Positions 43,887-53,366 of a stretch of 64,000 nt of DNA are shown piece by piece (the stretch's first letter is position 1; each line of letters opens with the position of its first letter). The notes beneath the pieces are model-generated. The model was given only the letters and a program-made list of their open reading frames with translations, did no database searches and was not told the DNA's origin. The stretch is from assembly GCA_947586055.1 (NCBI GenBank), contig CANPXL010000009.1, positions 1 through 64,000 of the forward strand. Reading direction: 5' to 3'. Both the position numbers and the translations under genes were made by a program. This stretch comes from an uncultured Acetatifactor sp. (lineage in GTDB: Bacteria; Bacillota; Clostridia; Lachnospirales; Lachnospiraceae).

Positions 43887-45995
43887 TTAGATCAGTGCGT
43901 TCGCATCCAGGATCAGAGCGATCTCGCCGTCGCCCAGAATGGTAGCGCCGCTGATGAACTTGCACTGTTTCACATATTTTCCAAGGGACTTGATAACGAT
44001 CTCCTGCTGGCCGATGAGCTCGTCGATCACCAGACCCGCCGTCTTATCGCCCTTCTTCACGATCACAACGATCAGGTTCTCGTCCTCGGAGCGCTTGCTT
44101 TCCACGTCGAGCACCTGATTCAGGCGGATCAGGGGAATGACGTTGCCGCGCAGGTGGATCACTTCCTTGTTCTGCACCAGCTTGATCTCACTGGGCGGGA
44201 TATCCTCCAGCGTCTGGATGGAGCCCAGGGAGATGGCATACTTTTCGTCTCCCACAACCACCATCAGAGCCTGAATGATCGCAAGCGTCAGAGGAAGGCG
44301 GATCGTCCACGTACTTCCCTCTCCCAGCTTGGATTTCACCTCCACCTCGCCGCTCAGCGACTCGATCTTCGACTTCACGACGTCAAGGCCAACGCCGCGT
44401 CCCGACACATCCGTCACTTTCTTTGCGGTGGAGAAGCTGGGCAGGAACAGAAGATCGATGATATCCTTATCCGTCATGTTCGCCGCCTGCTCCGGAGTGA
44501 TGGTTCCTCTTTCAATGGCCTTCTCCCGGACAGCCTCCACATCTATGCCGTTGCCGTCGTCGCGGACTTCTATCACCACGTTGTTGCCGTCCTGATAAGC
44601 GTCCAGGAAGATGGAGCCCACAGCCGGCTTGCCGCGCTGCGCCCTGACCTCCGCCGACTCAAGGCCATGGTCCGCGGAATTGCGCAGCAGATGCATCAGG
44701 GGATCGCCGATCTCGTCCACCACGGTGCGGTCCAGCTCGGTCTCTTCACCTGTCATGTACAGTTCCATCTTCTTATCCAGCTTTTTGGAAAGGTCCCGAA
44801 TCATTCTCGGGAACTTGTTCACCACGCTCTCGATGGGCACCATGCGGACCTTCATCACGGACTCGTGAAGGTTTGTGGTGACGCTCTCCAGATACTCGAT
44901 CTGTTCGTTAAAGCTGCTGTTGCTGCCGCCCGTCTGTTCCTGGCTGGAAGCGGACACCAGAGAGTTTTTCGCAATGATCAGCTCGCTGACCAGATTCATC
45001 AGCGCATCCAGTTTTTCAATATCCACGCGGACCGTGCGGTTCACCACCGGCTTGGAAACGGCCGGCTTTCTGCCGTCCGGCTTCGCCGCCTGCACGGGAA
45101 CTGCGGGCGCCGGAGCCGCCTTCTCCGTTTCGGGTGCGCTCTGCTCCGCCGGCTTTTCCGTCTTGATGGATTCCGGAGCCTCTTCCGTCTCCGCGCTCGT
45201 ATTGTTCTCCAGTACCAGCGGCGCGCCCGTCGCCTTCTCGATCTCGGAGACGCTTTCCGCCGCATGCAGCACCGTCTCAAGTTCTGCGTCGGAGAGGACG
45301 ATCAGAGTGAAATCCCTGTCGAACTTTTCGTCTTCCACATCCTGCGCGCTGGGATCCGACACGATGATCTCGCCGACTTCCTCCACGGCCTTAAATACCA
45401 GAAACGCCCTCGCCGCCTTCAGGATACAGCTTTCCTGCACCATCACGTTAACGCCGTAAACCTTCTTCCCCTGGTTGCGGGCCTCCTGGATCACGGCGAT
45501 CTGGGAACTGTCAAGGCGGATGGAATCCCATTTATTGCCGCCGGACGGAGCGGGCTGGGAAGCGGCTTCCTCCGTCTTCGCGGGCGCCTGCTCCTGGCTC
45601 TGGGACGCGGCCCCGCCGTTCAGGATGTCGTTCAGCTGCCGGATCAGCGCCTCGTTGTCGTTCGTCCCCTCGTCCGCGGACGCCTGAATGTTTTCGGTAT
45701 ACTCCTCCAACGCGTCCAGACACTGGAAAAGGACGTCTATCATCTCGGGCATTACCCTGATCGTACCGTTGCGCACCTCGGAAAAAACGTTTTCCATGTC
45801 ATGGGTCAGATTTTGCATCCTCTTATAACCCATTGTGCCCGCCATTCCTTTCAGCGAGTGTGCGGCACGGAAGATCTCGTTAATCGTATCCGCGTTTTCA
45901 GGATCGGATTCCAGTTCCAGAATCCTCGTGTTCAGATTTTGCAGATGCTCCTTGGTCTCGTCAAGGAAGATCTCAAGATATTGACTTACGTCCAT
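43887..45995 (-). CDS. cheA: Chemotaxis histidine kinase CheA
   Basis: A 702-residue CheA with five domains: HPt P1 with phosphorylated His46 (IFRAAHSLKGMAGTMGY), a P2 CheY/CheB-binding domain near residues 165-260, a Glu/Ala/Pro linker, dimerisation helices starting VRVDIEKLDALMNLVSELI, an ATPase domain (LLRNSADHGLES, GRGVGLDVV) and a CheW-like P5. It phosphorylates CheY and CheB in response to receptor state. The ATG at 45995 is chosen because the HPt domain begins MDVSQYLEIFLDE there. cheW follows with a short gap. Confidence 0.95.
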   Translation of the reverse strand: MDVSQYLEIFLDETKEHLQNLNTRILELESDPENADTINEIFRAAHSLKGMAGTMGYKRMQNLTHDMENVFSEVRNGTIRVMPEMIDVLFQCLDALEEYTENIQASADEGTNDNEALIRQLNDILNGGAASQSQEQAPAKTEEAASQPAPSGGNKWDSIRLDSSQIAVIQEARNQGKKVYGVNVMVQESCILKAARAFLVFKAVEEVGEIIVSDPSAQDVEDEKFDRDFTLIVLSDAELETVLHAAESVSEIEKATGAPLVLENNTSAETEEAPESIKTEKPAEQSAPETEKAAPAPAVPVQAAKPDGRKPAVSKPVVNRTVRVDIEKLDALMNLVSELIIAKNSLVSASSQEQTGGSNSSFNEQIEYLESVTTNLHESVMKVRMVPIESVVNKFPRMIRDLSKKLDKKMELYMTGEETELDRTVVDEIGDPLMHLLRNSADHGLESAEVRAQRGKPAVGSIFLDAYQDGNNVVIEVRDDGNGIDVEAVREKAIERGTITPEQAANMTDKDIIDLLFLPSFSTAKKVTDVSGRGVGLDVVKSKIESLSGEVEVKSKLGEGSTWTIRLPLTLAIIQALMVVVGDEKYAISLGSIQTLEDIPPSEIKLVQNKEVIHLRGNVIPLIRLNQVLDVESKRSEDENLIVVIVKKGDKTAGLVIDELIGQQEIVIKSLGKYVKQCKFISGATILGDGEIALILDANALI

Positions 45996-46030
45996 ACTTA
46001 TACCCATCCCTTTCTTCTTTCTTGCAGACG

Positions 46031-47110
46031 TTACGCCTTTACCCCTACGTTCAGAGCAATCTCCTGGGCAAGCTGGTCCAGCGGCACGACCTGATCGGAG
46101 AATCCGGCGTTGACCACATTCTTCGGCATGCCGTATACCACACAGGTCTCCTGATTCTGCGCGATCACATGGACTTTCTTTTTCTCCCTGAGATTTCTGA
46201 TGCCCTCTGTGCCGTCGGCTCCCATCCCCGTCATCACAACGCAGACGACCTCGTCGAAACGGCTGTCGGCGAGAGATTCATACATATAGTTTGCACAGGG
46301 CTTCACTCCTTCCCTGCTGGGCTCGTCCGAGTAGTGGATCGTGTACCTGCATCCGTTTGTCTTTACGTTCAGATGCATCCCGCCCATGGACACATACACC
46401 GTTCCCTTCTGCAGCTCGTCGCCCTCCTGGGCCTCCTTCACGTTCAGCTGGCTCAGTTCGTTCAGACGCTCCGCCAGCGACGCGGTAAACCCCTTCGGCA
46501 TGTGCTGCACCAGCAGCACCGGCGCGTCCAGATCCGCCGGCAGCATGGGGATCACCGCCTGCAGGGCCTTGGGCCCGCCCGTGGAACTGGCGATGGCTAC
46601 GATCTTGTTTCCGGCGCTTCTTCCTGCGGATCTTTTCGCCAGCGCAGCCGCACGTTCCACCGCCTGCCGGCTCTCCTGAATACGGCTCAGGGGCGAAAAG
46701 TTCACCGGCCGGCTGCACGCCACCGCGTCCAGCGTGCGGAGGAACCTCTCCTTAAAGTCCTCCACTCTGCAGTCCACGGCGCTGTCAGGCTTATGTATGA
46801 AATCCAGAGCTCCCAGATCCAACGCGTCGAGAGTGGTCTTTGCGCCTTCCCTGGTATCCGTGCTGGCCATCATCACCTTTGCGGATATCCGGTACCTGCG
46901 CAGTCTTTCGAGAAGCTGCAGACCGTTCATCTTCGGCATGTTCACATCCAGAACAACCGCGTCGTACCGGTTCCTGCTCAGCAGGTCGAAAGCTTCCAGA
47001 CCGTTCGTCGCTCTGTCGGCAACCTGAAATCTCTCATCACTTTCGATTATATCACACAGAACTCTTCTCATGAGTGCAGAGTCATCAACAAGCAAAATTT
47101 TTTTCACCAT
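46031..47110 (-). CDS. cheB: Protein-glutamate methylesterase CheB
   Basis: A 359-residue CheB. The receiver domain has acids DD at 9-10 and Asp55 (AVVLDVNMPKMNG). The C-terminal esterase has the catalytic Ser in IASSTGGPKAL, His in LLVQHMPKGF and Asp in MTGMGADGTEG. It removes methyl groups from receptors during adaptation. Its ATG shares one base with the stop of the preceding PilZ gene (TGATG), so the two are translationally coupled. Confidence 0.95.
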   Translation of the reverse strand: MVKKILLVDDSALMRRVLCDIIESDERFQVADRATNGLEAFDLLSRNRYDAVVLDVNMPKMNGLQLLERLRRYRISAKVMMASTDTREGAKTTLDALDLGALDFIHKPDSAVDCRVEDFKERFLRTLDAVACSRPVNFSPLSRIQESRQAVERAAALAKRSAGRSAGNKIVAIASSTGGPKALQAVIPMLPADLDAPVLLVQHMPKGFTASLAERLNELSQLNVKEAQEGDELQKGTVYVSMGGMHLNVKTNGCRYTIHYSDEPSREGVKPCANYMYESLADSRFDEVVCVVMTGMGADGTEGIRNLREKKKVHVIAQNQETCVVYGMPKNVVNAGFSDQVVPLDQLAQEIALNVGVKA

Positions 47111-47838
47111 CAGTCTAAAAATTCCTTTCTCCTGTTTTTTCTCTCCTCCTGAAAGATGTACTTTATGATTTCTTCCCGTACCTTTCTGTTCATGTCATGA
47201 TACTGGACCCTGTGTTCAAACGTACCCTTCCGGTTTTCAAGTTCCCGGACGCTGAGCACCTTCCCAATAATCTCGTACATCTTCATCTCACCGTCGATCT
47301 GCAACTCATAATTGATATAAAGCATGCTTTCCGGCTCGTACTTCTGGCTGGAGATAAACCGCAGCCCTCCGCCGCTGATGTCCACGATCACGCTCTGTTT
47401 CAGGGGCAGCCCCGGCGTCAGCGTGTAGGGCAGGTTCTTTTCCACCGCCTGAAGTTCTTCCTCCTGAAGGCTCCTGGCGCACATCTGCAATGCGCAGCTG
47501 AACCGGTAATATTCCCGTCTCTGGTACTTTCTCAGATTGCTGACCAGCTCTACCTGCAGCAGATAGACATTGTTGCTCTTATAGCGGTCCGTAACCCGCA
47601 CCAGACACTGATATAAGCTGTTTTCCTGATAGATGACAAGATCAAATTCGCTGTCCACCGGAAGCAGGATCAGCTTTGTCTGCTCCATGGGCATCAAAAT
47701 CTCCATGGTATCTTCCGAAAGGATGTCGTAAACCTTGCTGTTGTAAACCTTCTTCCCGTTTTCATCGCCGTCCGCAGCCGTGCGCTCGATCGGCTGTATC
47801 TCAATTTTGCTGCCTATGGAAATAAATTTTGATAACAT
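47110..47838 (-). CDS. YcgR-like PilZ-domain c-di-GMP receptor
   Basis: A 242-residue protein with an N-terminal YcgR-like beta domain (about residues 1-95) and a PilZ domain (about 100-230). The c-di-GMP motifs are present: arginines in RKYQRREYYRFSC and VDISGGGLRF. In related bacteria (YcgR, DgrA/MotI) such proteins slow the motor when c-di-GMP is high. Location between flhG and cheB fits a role in motility control. Confidence 0.9.
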   Translation of the reverse strand: MLSKFISIGSKIEIQPIERTAADGDENGKKVYNSKVYDILSEDTMEILMPMEQTKLILLPVDSEFDLVIYQENSLYQCLVRVTDRYKSNNVYLLQVELVSNLRKYQRREYYRFSCALQMCARSLQEEELQAVEKNLPYTLTPGLPLKQSVIVDISGGGLRFISSQKYEPESMLYINYELQIDGEMKMYEIIGKVLSVRELENRKGTFEHRVQYHDMNRKVREEIIKYIFQEERKNRRKEFLD

Positions 47839-47856
47839 GGGTATTCCTCGCTGTTC

Positions 47857-48729
47857 TTATTTTCTTCCCGAAATAATGTAGGAAAAGAAGGCCGCCATTC
47901 CCCGTCTCGGCTGTCGCTCCGTCTCTTCTCTCCCCATAAGCCTGTTTGCGATGCGCTCATAGGCCGCCGTGGACTTCGCCCCGGGATTTTCCAGAGAGAC
48001 CGGGACCTGCTGCATCACGGCTCTGGCAAGCTGGGGATCCTCCGGAACGCTCCCAAGATAGATCATGGGAATCCTGAGATACCGTTCCACCACCGCGTTC
48101 AGCTTGTGGTAAAGGACCTGGCCCTCTTCCTCCCTGTGCACCCGGTTGGCGATCATCTTAACCTTCGACGCCTCTTCGTCAAATCTGGGATGTCGATACA
48201 GCGCCTTTAAAAGAGAATAGGAATCCGTGATGGACGTGGGTTCCGGCGTGGTGACCAGCAGGATCTCTCCGCTTGCCACAAGGAACTCCAGCACCGCGTC
48301 GGAAATTCCGGCGCCCGTATCCACGATAATGATGTCCGCTATGGCGTCCAGCTGTACCAGATTCTGTATAATATATTTCAGATATTCCCGTTTTAGATTC
48401 GCCATCCCCGCGATTCCGCTTCCGCCGGAGATAAACCCCACCTCCATGGGCCCCCAGGTGATGATCTCCCGGATATTCTTGCCCTGATAGATCAGATCGT
48501 AGAGATTGTGCTTCGGCACCGTGCCGAACATGATCTCGATATTGGCAAGTCCGAAATCCGCGTCCAGTATGATGACGCGGCTTCCCATTTTCCGAAACTG
48601 TATCGCCAGATTGATGGAAGTGTTGGATTTTCCCACGCCGCCCTTGCCGCTGGTGACCGTGATGACACGGGCCAGAGGTCTCGCCTGCTCACTTGCTTTT
48701 AAGATCCGTAATTGTTCCGCCTGATCCAT
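47857..48729 (-). CDS. flhG: MinD-like ATPase FlhG
   Basis: A 290-residue ParA/MinD-family ATPase with deviant Walker A TSGKGGVGKSNTSINLA, switch regions VIILDADFGLANIEIM and DIIIVDTGAGISD, and a C-terminal segment suited to membrane binding. Its N-terminal LRILKASEQ resembles the DQAxxLR motif that stimulates FlhF GTPase. It helps set flagellar number and place with FlhF. AAGGAGG precedes the ATG. Confidence 0.93.
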   Translation of the reverse strand: MDQAEQLRILKASEQARPLARVITVTSGKGGVGKSNTSINLAIQFRKMGSRVIILDADFGLANIEIMFGTVPKHNLYDLIYQGKNIREIITWGPMEVGFISGGSGIAGMANLKREYLKYIIQNLVQLDAIADIIIVDTGAGISDAVLEFLVASGEILLVTTPEPTSITDSYSLLKALYRHPRFDEEASKVKMIANRVHREEEGQVLYHKLNAVVERYLRIPMIYLGSVPEDPQLARAVMQQVPVSLENPGAKSTAAYERIANRLMGREETERQPRRGMAAFFSYIISGRK

Positions 48730-48743
48730 GCCTTACCTCCTTG

Positions 48744-49994
48744 TCAGTGTCTGGTACTCAACAGCTGTTTCACTGTCTTCTGTGGATTAAAGAGTTCGAT
48801 GTCATCAGGGACGTTCTGACCGTAAGTCACAAACGCAATGGGCGTATCCATATACAGCTTTACATTCATCAGATTTCCGAACGCCCCCGTCTCGTCCAGT
48901 TTTGTGAAGATCAGCTGGTAATCCGTAAACTCCCGGTAGCTGGATGCGATCCTCAGAAGATCCCGGTATTTCGTGGCTGCGGACAGCACCAGGAACACCT
49001 GATATTCCGCATTGCGCGCCACAGCCTGGATCATCTGTTTCATATCGTCCAGCTTCTCCGTGTTCTGATGGGAATGGCCGGCCGTGTCCACAAAAATATA
49101 GTCGAATCCGCTCAGATCCGCTATCGCTTCACTCGCTTCCTCCCCGGAATAGACCACCCGGAAAGGCACCTCCAGAATGTTGGCGTAAGTACGCAGCTGC
49201 TCCGCGGCCGCGATCCGGTAGGTATCCGCCGTCAGCAGAGCAACCTTTTTCTTCTCGTCCACCGCAAATCTGCTTGCGATCTTTGCGATGGTCGTCGTCT
49301 TTCCCACTCCCGTAGGCCCCATGAACAAAACGACTCTCGGTCCCTTTTCCGCAGGCAGGATCCCTCTTGCCTTTCCGAATTTCAGGATCATTTTCTGGTA
49401 GATGTTTGCGAGAATAAAATCTATGGGCACATCCGGCTTTTCCGGCTTATCGGCCTCGTCGAGGATCTGGTTGACATACTTTTCATCCACCTCGTTCTCC
49501 AGCATGGTATTGTACAGAAGCCGTATGAACTTTTCCTGTTCGGAAGGCTCCTGTACGGCAGCCCCGGCCGGCTCCTCTCCCGGCTCAGACTCTTCTCTCC
49601 GCTCGGTCAGCTCGTTCTTTGCGCTTTCCTCCTGCTGAAGCCTGTTCACCAGAAGCGTCTGCAGGCTGTCCAGTTTCTTTTCGATATTCCGGGAGCTTTC
49701 CGTCATCAGGCTGTTCGCGTTGCGGACCGCGCCCGTCTCCGCATCCGCCCGGGCCCCGGATTCCGGCAGCGCCGTCTCCTGTTTCGGCGGCAGGGTCCTC
49801 CTTACCGCCTTAAGGCTCTCCTTTTCCTCCTCCAGAGCCACGGTCACCTCAGTCTGTCTGGCGCCGAAAAATCCCGCGAGGCCTTTCTTCTTCACCGTTC
49901 TGACATTCATGGTCACAACGCCGTTTCCCAATTCCTTCTTTGCCGCCTCCAGCGCCTCTTCTTCCGTTTTCCCAACAAATTTTTTAATGATCAT
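48744..49994 (-). CDS. flhF: Signal-recognition-particle-type GTPase FlhF
   Basis: A 416-residue FlhF. An N-terminal B domain is followed by a Glu/Ala-rich helical linker and an NG domain with P-loop MGPTGVGKTTTIAKIASRFA, DTAGHSHQN and TKLDETGAFG. It determines where the flagellum is built. The ATG overlaps the stop of flhA (TAATG). FlhG follows 14 bases later. Confidence 0.94.
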   Translation of the reverse strand: MIIKKFVGKTEEEALEAAKKELGNGVVTMNVRTVKKKGLAGFFGARQTEVTVALEEEKESLKAVRRTLPPKQETALPESGARADAETGAVRNANSLMTESSRNIEKKLDSLQTLLVNRLQQEESAKNELTERREESEPGEEPAGAAVQEPSEQEKFIRLLYNTMLENEVDEKYVNQILDEADKPEKPDVPIDFILANIYQKMILKFGKARGILPAEKGPRVVLFMGPTGVGKTTTIAKIASRFAVDEKKKVALLTADTYRIAAAEQLRTYANILEVPFRVVYSGEEASEAIADLSGFDYIFVDTAGHSHQNTEKLDDMKQMIQAVARNAEYQVFLVLSAATKYRDLLRIASSYREFTDYQLIFTKLDETGAFGNLMNVKLYMDTPIAFVTYGQNVPDDIELFNPQKTVKQLLSTRH

Positions 49995-52042
49995 TATGCC
50001 GTCACCATCCCAACTGACTGTAACTCAACATTCGATTCCACTTCGTTATAAGAGATCACGATCAGGTCCTTATAATATTCCTCCGTGAGACGCCGGAAAT
50101 AGATCCTCACGATGGGGGAAGTGATGATAATGGGACTCTTCCCCAGATTTTCCAGCTTCTGGATCTCCCTGCCCACGGAATCGATAATGGCCTTGGAACG
50201 GCCGGGATCCAGGTTGAGGAACGCGCCGCTCTCCGTCTGTTTCACGCTTGCCATGATCTCCTGCTCGATCTTCGGATCCAGCGTCACCACATTCGTGGTC
50301 TCATGGGGCGGGAAAAACTTGGTGGAGATAGCGCGTTTTAAACTCTGGCGCACATACTCCGTAAGGATATCCGGATCTCTGGTGGTAGGCGCGTAATCCG
50401 CCAGCGTCTCCATGATGGTCAGCAGATCCCGAATGGAGATTCCCTCTTTCAGCAGATTCTGCAGAACCTTCTGGATCTCGCCGATCCCAAGGACCTTCGG
50501 AACCAGTTCCTCCACCAGCGAAGGGTTGGTCTCCTTCAGATTGTTGACCAGATTCTGGACATCCTGCCGGGTCAGCAGTTCGGAAATATACTGTCTTATG
50601 ATCTCCGTCAGGTGCGTCGCGATCACGGAAGGGGGATCCACCACCGTATACCCCAGACTCTCCGCGCGCTCTCTCTGGCTCTCTGTGATCCAGATCGCAG
50701 GCAGGTGGAAAGAAGGCTCAAAGGTGGGAATACCCGTGATCTCTTCTTCCACATAGCCGGGGTTCATCGCCATATAATGATCGAACAGGATCTCTCCCTC
50801 GCTGACCTGTATGCCCTTAATCATGATCACATACTGGTTGGGGTTTAACTGGATGTTATCGCGCAGACGGATGATGGGAACCACGGTGCCGAGCTCCAGC
50901 GCGATCTGTCTTCGGATCATGACCACACGATCCAGCAGGTCGCCGCCCTGATTGACGTCCGCCAGAGGAATGATGCCGTAACCGAAATCCAGCTCGATGG
51001 GATCCACCTGCAGAAGGCTGTTCACATTCTCAGGCTGCCGGATCTCGTCCGCCGCCGCTTCCTCCGTGTCCACCTGGGTCTCGATCTGGGCAGTCTCCAA
51101 ATTGCCCGCGATCATTCTGCCGCCCACTACGAACAGCATACCCATACCCAGAAACAGAATGGTGTTCAGTTCCGTCATAACGCCGAGGAACGCCAGCGTC
51201 GCGCCCACCAGGTACATGACCTTCGGCACGCCGAACATCTGCTTGATGATCGCAGGTCCGAAATCCGCCTGCTTGCTGCCTTTCGTCACCAGAATACCTG
51301 TGGACAGGGAGATCAGCAGGGAAGGGATCTGGCTCACCAGACCGTCGCCGATGGTGAGGATTCCATAATTCTCCAGCGCGCCCGAGGCGTCCATCCCCAT
51401 CCGCAGGATTCCCATGGCGAGCCCGCCCACCAGGTTCACCGCCGTCAGCAGAAGTCCGGCGACGGCGTCCCCCTTTACATACTTTACGGCACCGTCCATA
51501 GAACCGAAGAAGCTGGACTCCAGCTGGATCTTTTCCCGCCTGTTCTTCGCTTCCTTGTCGTCGATGACGCCGGTGTTCAGATCCGCGTCGATGGCCATCT
51601 GCTTACCGGGCATTGCATCCAGGGTAAACCTTGCCGTCACCTCAGCCACACGCTCGGAACCTTTGTTGATCACGAGAAACTGGATCATGATCAGAATAAT
51701 AAAGATGATGGCGCCCACAATCAGATCGCCGCCGCCGACGAACTGTCCGAATGTTCTGACCACGTTTCCGGAGGTTCCCGTGGTCAGGATCAGTCTGGTG
51801 GAAGAAACGTTCATGGCAAGCCGGAATATGGTGGTAAACAGAAGGATCGTTGGGAAATAGGAAAGATCCAGCACTTCCTGGGTAAACATGCACACAAAAA
51901 GGATGGTAAAGGACACGGCGATGTTCAGCGCCATGAACACATCCAGAAGCACGGCAGGAAGCGGCACGATCAGCATGATAAACGCCGTCAGGATATAAAT
52001 CGCCACAAGAGCATCCGCTTTCTGAAGCCTCGCAAAATTCAT
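49994..52042 (-). CDS. flhA: Flagellar export gate protein FlhA
   Basis: A 682-residue FlhA with about eight N-terminal helices, the conserved FHIPEP-region loop with RFTLDAMPGKQMAIDADLN, and a cytoplasmic domain of about 330 residues that forms the nonameric ring receiving export substrates. Length is normal. GGAGG lies before the ATG. Unlike most junctions in this operon, the space to flhB is 214 bases and carries strong hairpins. Confidence 0.96.
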   Translation of the reverse strand: MNFARLQKADALVAIYILTAFIMLIVPLPAVLLDVFMALNIAVSFTILFVCMFTQEVLDLSYFPTILLFTTIFRLAMNVSSTRLILTTGTSGNVVRTFGQFVGGGDLIVGAIIFIILIMIQFLVINKGSERVAEVTARFTLDAMPGKQMAIDADLNTGVIDDKEAKNRREKIQLESSFFGSMDGAVKYVKGDAVAGLLLTAVNLVGGLAMGILRMGMDASGALENYGILTIGDGLVSQIPSLLISLSTGILVTKGSKQADFGPAIIKQMFGVPKVMYLVGATLAFLGVMTELNTILFLGMGMLFVVGGRMIAGNLETAQIETQVDTEEAAADEIRQPENVNSLLQVDPIELDFGYGIIPLADVNQGGDLLDRVVMIRRQIALELGTVVPIIRLRDNIQLNPNQYVIMIKGIQVSEGEILFDHYMAMNPGYVEEEITGIPTFEPSFHLPAIWITESQRERAESLGYTVVDPPSVIATHLTEIIRQYISELLTRQDVQNLVNNLKETNPSLVEELVPKVLGIGEIQKVLQNLLKEGISIRDLLTIMETLADYAPTTRDPDILTEYVRQSLKRAISTKFFPPHETTNVVTLDPKIEQEIMASVKQTESGAFLNLDPGRSKAIIDSVGREIQKLENLGKSPIIITSPIVRIYFRRLTEEYYKDLIVISYNEVESNVELQSVGMVTA

Positions 52043-52102
52043 GCGCCTTTCCTCCTTTCCCCTTTCACCAAATCCGCAGCCCTCTTAACTGAATCTTATT
52101 GA

Positions 52103-52178
52103 ATCCCGAGCTGCCCCAACCTTCCGAAGAAGCGCGGCCCTTTCCATCCCGAGCTGCCCCAACCTTCCGAAGAAGCGC
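52103..52178 (-). repeat. 33-bp direct repeat between flhB and flhA
   Basis: Two identical 33-base copies (ATCCCGAGCTGCCCCAACCT as the first 20 bases) occur with a 43-base period. The second runs into a perfect 12-bp hairpin, so the end of each copy supplies one hairpin arm. Confidence 0.88.
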
Positions 52179-52196
52179 ATGACAATGCGCTTCTTC
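52169..52196 (-). promoter_or_regulatory. 12-bp hairpin between flhB and flhA
   Basis: GAAGAAGCGCAT and its perfect complement enclose a GACA loop. There is no T run. It lies directly beside a larger hairpin. Confidence 0.8.
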
Positions 52197-52199
52197 ACA

Positions 52200-52255
52200 G
52201 GTATGATAGTTGTTCTTGGCCTGTGTCCTCCACAGGCCTAGAACAACTTCATACC
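52200..52255 (-). promoter_or_regulatory. Long 25-bp hairpin directly after the flhB stop codon
   Basis: Two arms of about 25 bases (ending GGCCTGTG and starting CACAGGCC) around a five-base TCCTC loop pair with one mismatch and one bulged base. It begins one base after the flhB stop on the minus strand. With no T tract it is unlikely to be a simple terminator; RNA processing, mRNA stabilisation or a recombination trace are possible. Confidence 0.8.
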
Positions 52256-52256
52256 T

Positions 52257-53366
52257 TCATACTTTTCCCTGCAGATGATACACAAACGCCAGCACTTCCG
52301 CCACCGCCTGATACAGTTCCGGCGGGACGGCCTGCCCAACGTCCACGTTCGCGTAAAGCATTCTTGCCAGCGGCTTGTTTTCTACAATCTCAATCTGATT
52401 TTCTCTCGCCACATCCTTAATCTTCTGGGCAAGATACCCTTCTCCCTTTGCCAGCACAAGCGGCGCGTCCGCCACCTGCGGATCATATTTGACCGCCACC
52501 GCATAATGGGTGGGGTTTGTGATGACTACGTCCGCCTGCGGAAGGTCCTGCATCATACGCCGCCGGGACGCTTCCCGCATCTTCTGGCGGATCTGGCTCT
52601 TAATCTGCGGATCGCCTTCCTGCTGTTTGTATTCCTCTTTGACCTCCTGCTTCGTCATCTTCATGTCATTGCTGAACTTCACGCGCTGATAGATAAAATC
52701 AGCCAGCGCAATGATCATGTAGATCGCGGATATCCTGATCCCGAGATCGATGACAACTTCCGACACGATCTGAAGCCCCTGCATCAGAGAAATATCATAC
52801 AGGTTCAGGAGGATCACCCATTTGTCATGCAGATACTGATAACAGACATATCCGATCAGAGCGATCTTGGCAATGGACTTGATCAGTTCCACCAGGGCGT
52901 TCACGGAAAAAATCTTCTTCACCCCGCTGATGGGATTCAGCTTGCTGAATTTCGGCATCAGCGGTTTCAGGGTCGGTTTCCACTTCACCTGAACCACATC
53001 GCTGAGAAACGCCACCGCAAATCCCACCAGCAGCACAGGCGCAATGATCAAAAGCAGCTGAGTCAGCATCCTGCGAAACACAAGCGCCGTGTCCGTCTGG
53101 GGCATTGTCCCCTGAAAGAACGTGACCAGCTGCGGGATCCTGTCATAGAAATCCGGAAAAATCTCCATCAACTGGGTTCCCATCGTCCCGATCCAGAATC
53201 TTAAGATCAGGAACAGCGCAAGAAGCCCCAGCCCGTTTGCAATCTCGCGGCTTTTTGCCACCTGGCCTTCCTTGCGGGCATCTTCCAGTTTCTTCTGGGT
53301 GGCGGGCTCCGTCTTTTCTCCGCCCTGTCCTTCTTTTGCGAAAAACTGCAGATTATAACGGATCAT
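52257..53366 (-). CDS. flhB: Flagellar export switch protein FlhB
   Basis: A 369-residue FlhB with four helices and a cytoplasmic domain containing the autocleavage motif VVITNPTHYAVAVKYD (cut between Asn and Pro). It switches export from rod/hook to filament substrates. Its ATG overlaps the stop of fliR (ATGA), with GGAGGG upstream. Confidence 0.96.
   Translation of the reverse strand: MIRYNLQFFAKEGQGGEKTEPATQKKLEDARKEGQVAKSREIANGLGLLALFLILRFWIGTMGTQLMEIFPDFYDRIPQLVTFFQGTMPQTDTALVFRRMLTQLLLIIAPVLLVGFAVAFLSDVVQVKWKPTLKPLMPKFSKLNPISGVKKIFSVNALVELIKSIAKIALIGYVCYQYLHDKWVILLNLYDISLMQGLQIVSEVVIDLGIRISAIYMIIALADFIYQRVKFSNDMKMTKQEVKEEYKQQEGDPQIKSQIRQKMREASRRRMMQDLPQADVVITNPTHYAVAVKYDPQVADAPLVLAKGEGYLAQKIKDVARENQIEIVENKPLARMLYANVDVGQAVPPELYQAVAEVLAFVYHLQGKV

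Noticed and set aside
52200-52255. Intrinsic terminator after flhB
   Set aside because: The stem is long but no T run follows on the minus strand, and flhA, flhF and later genes must be transcribed through it.
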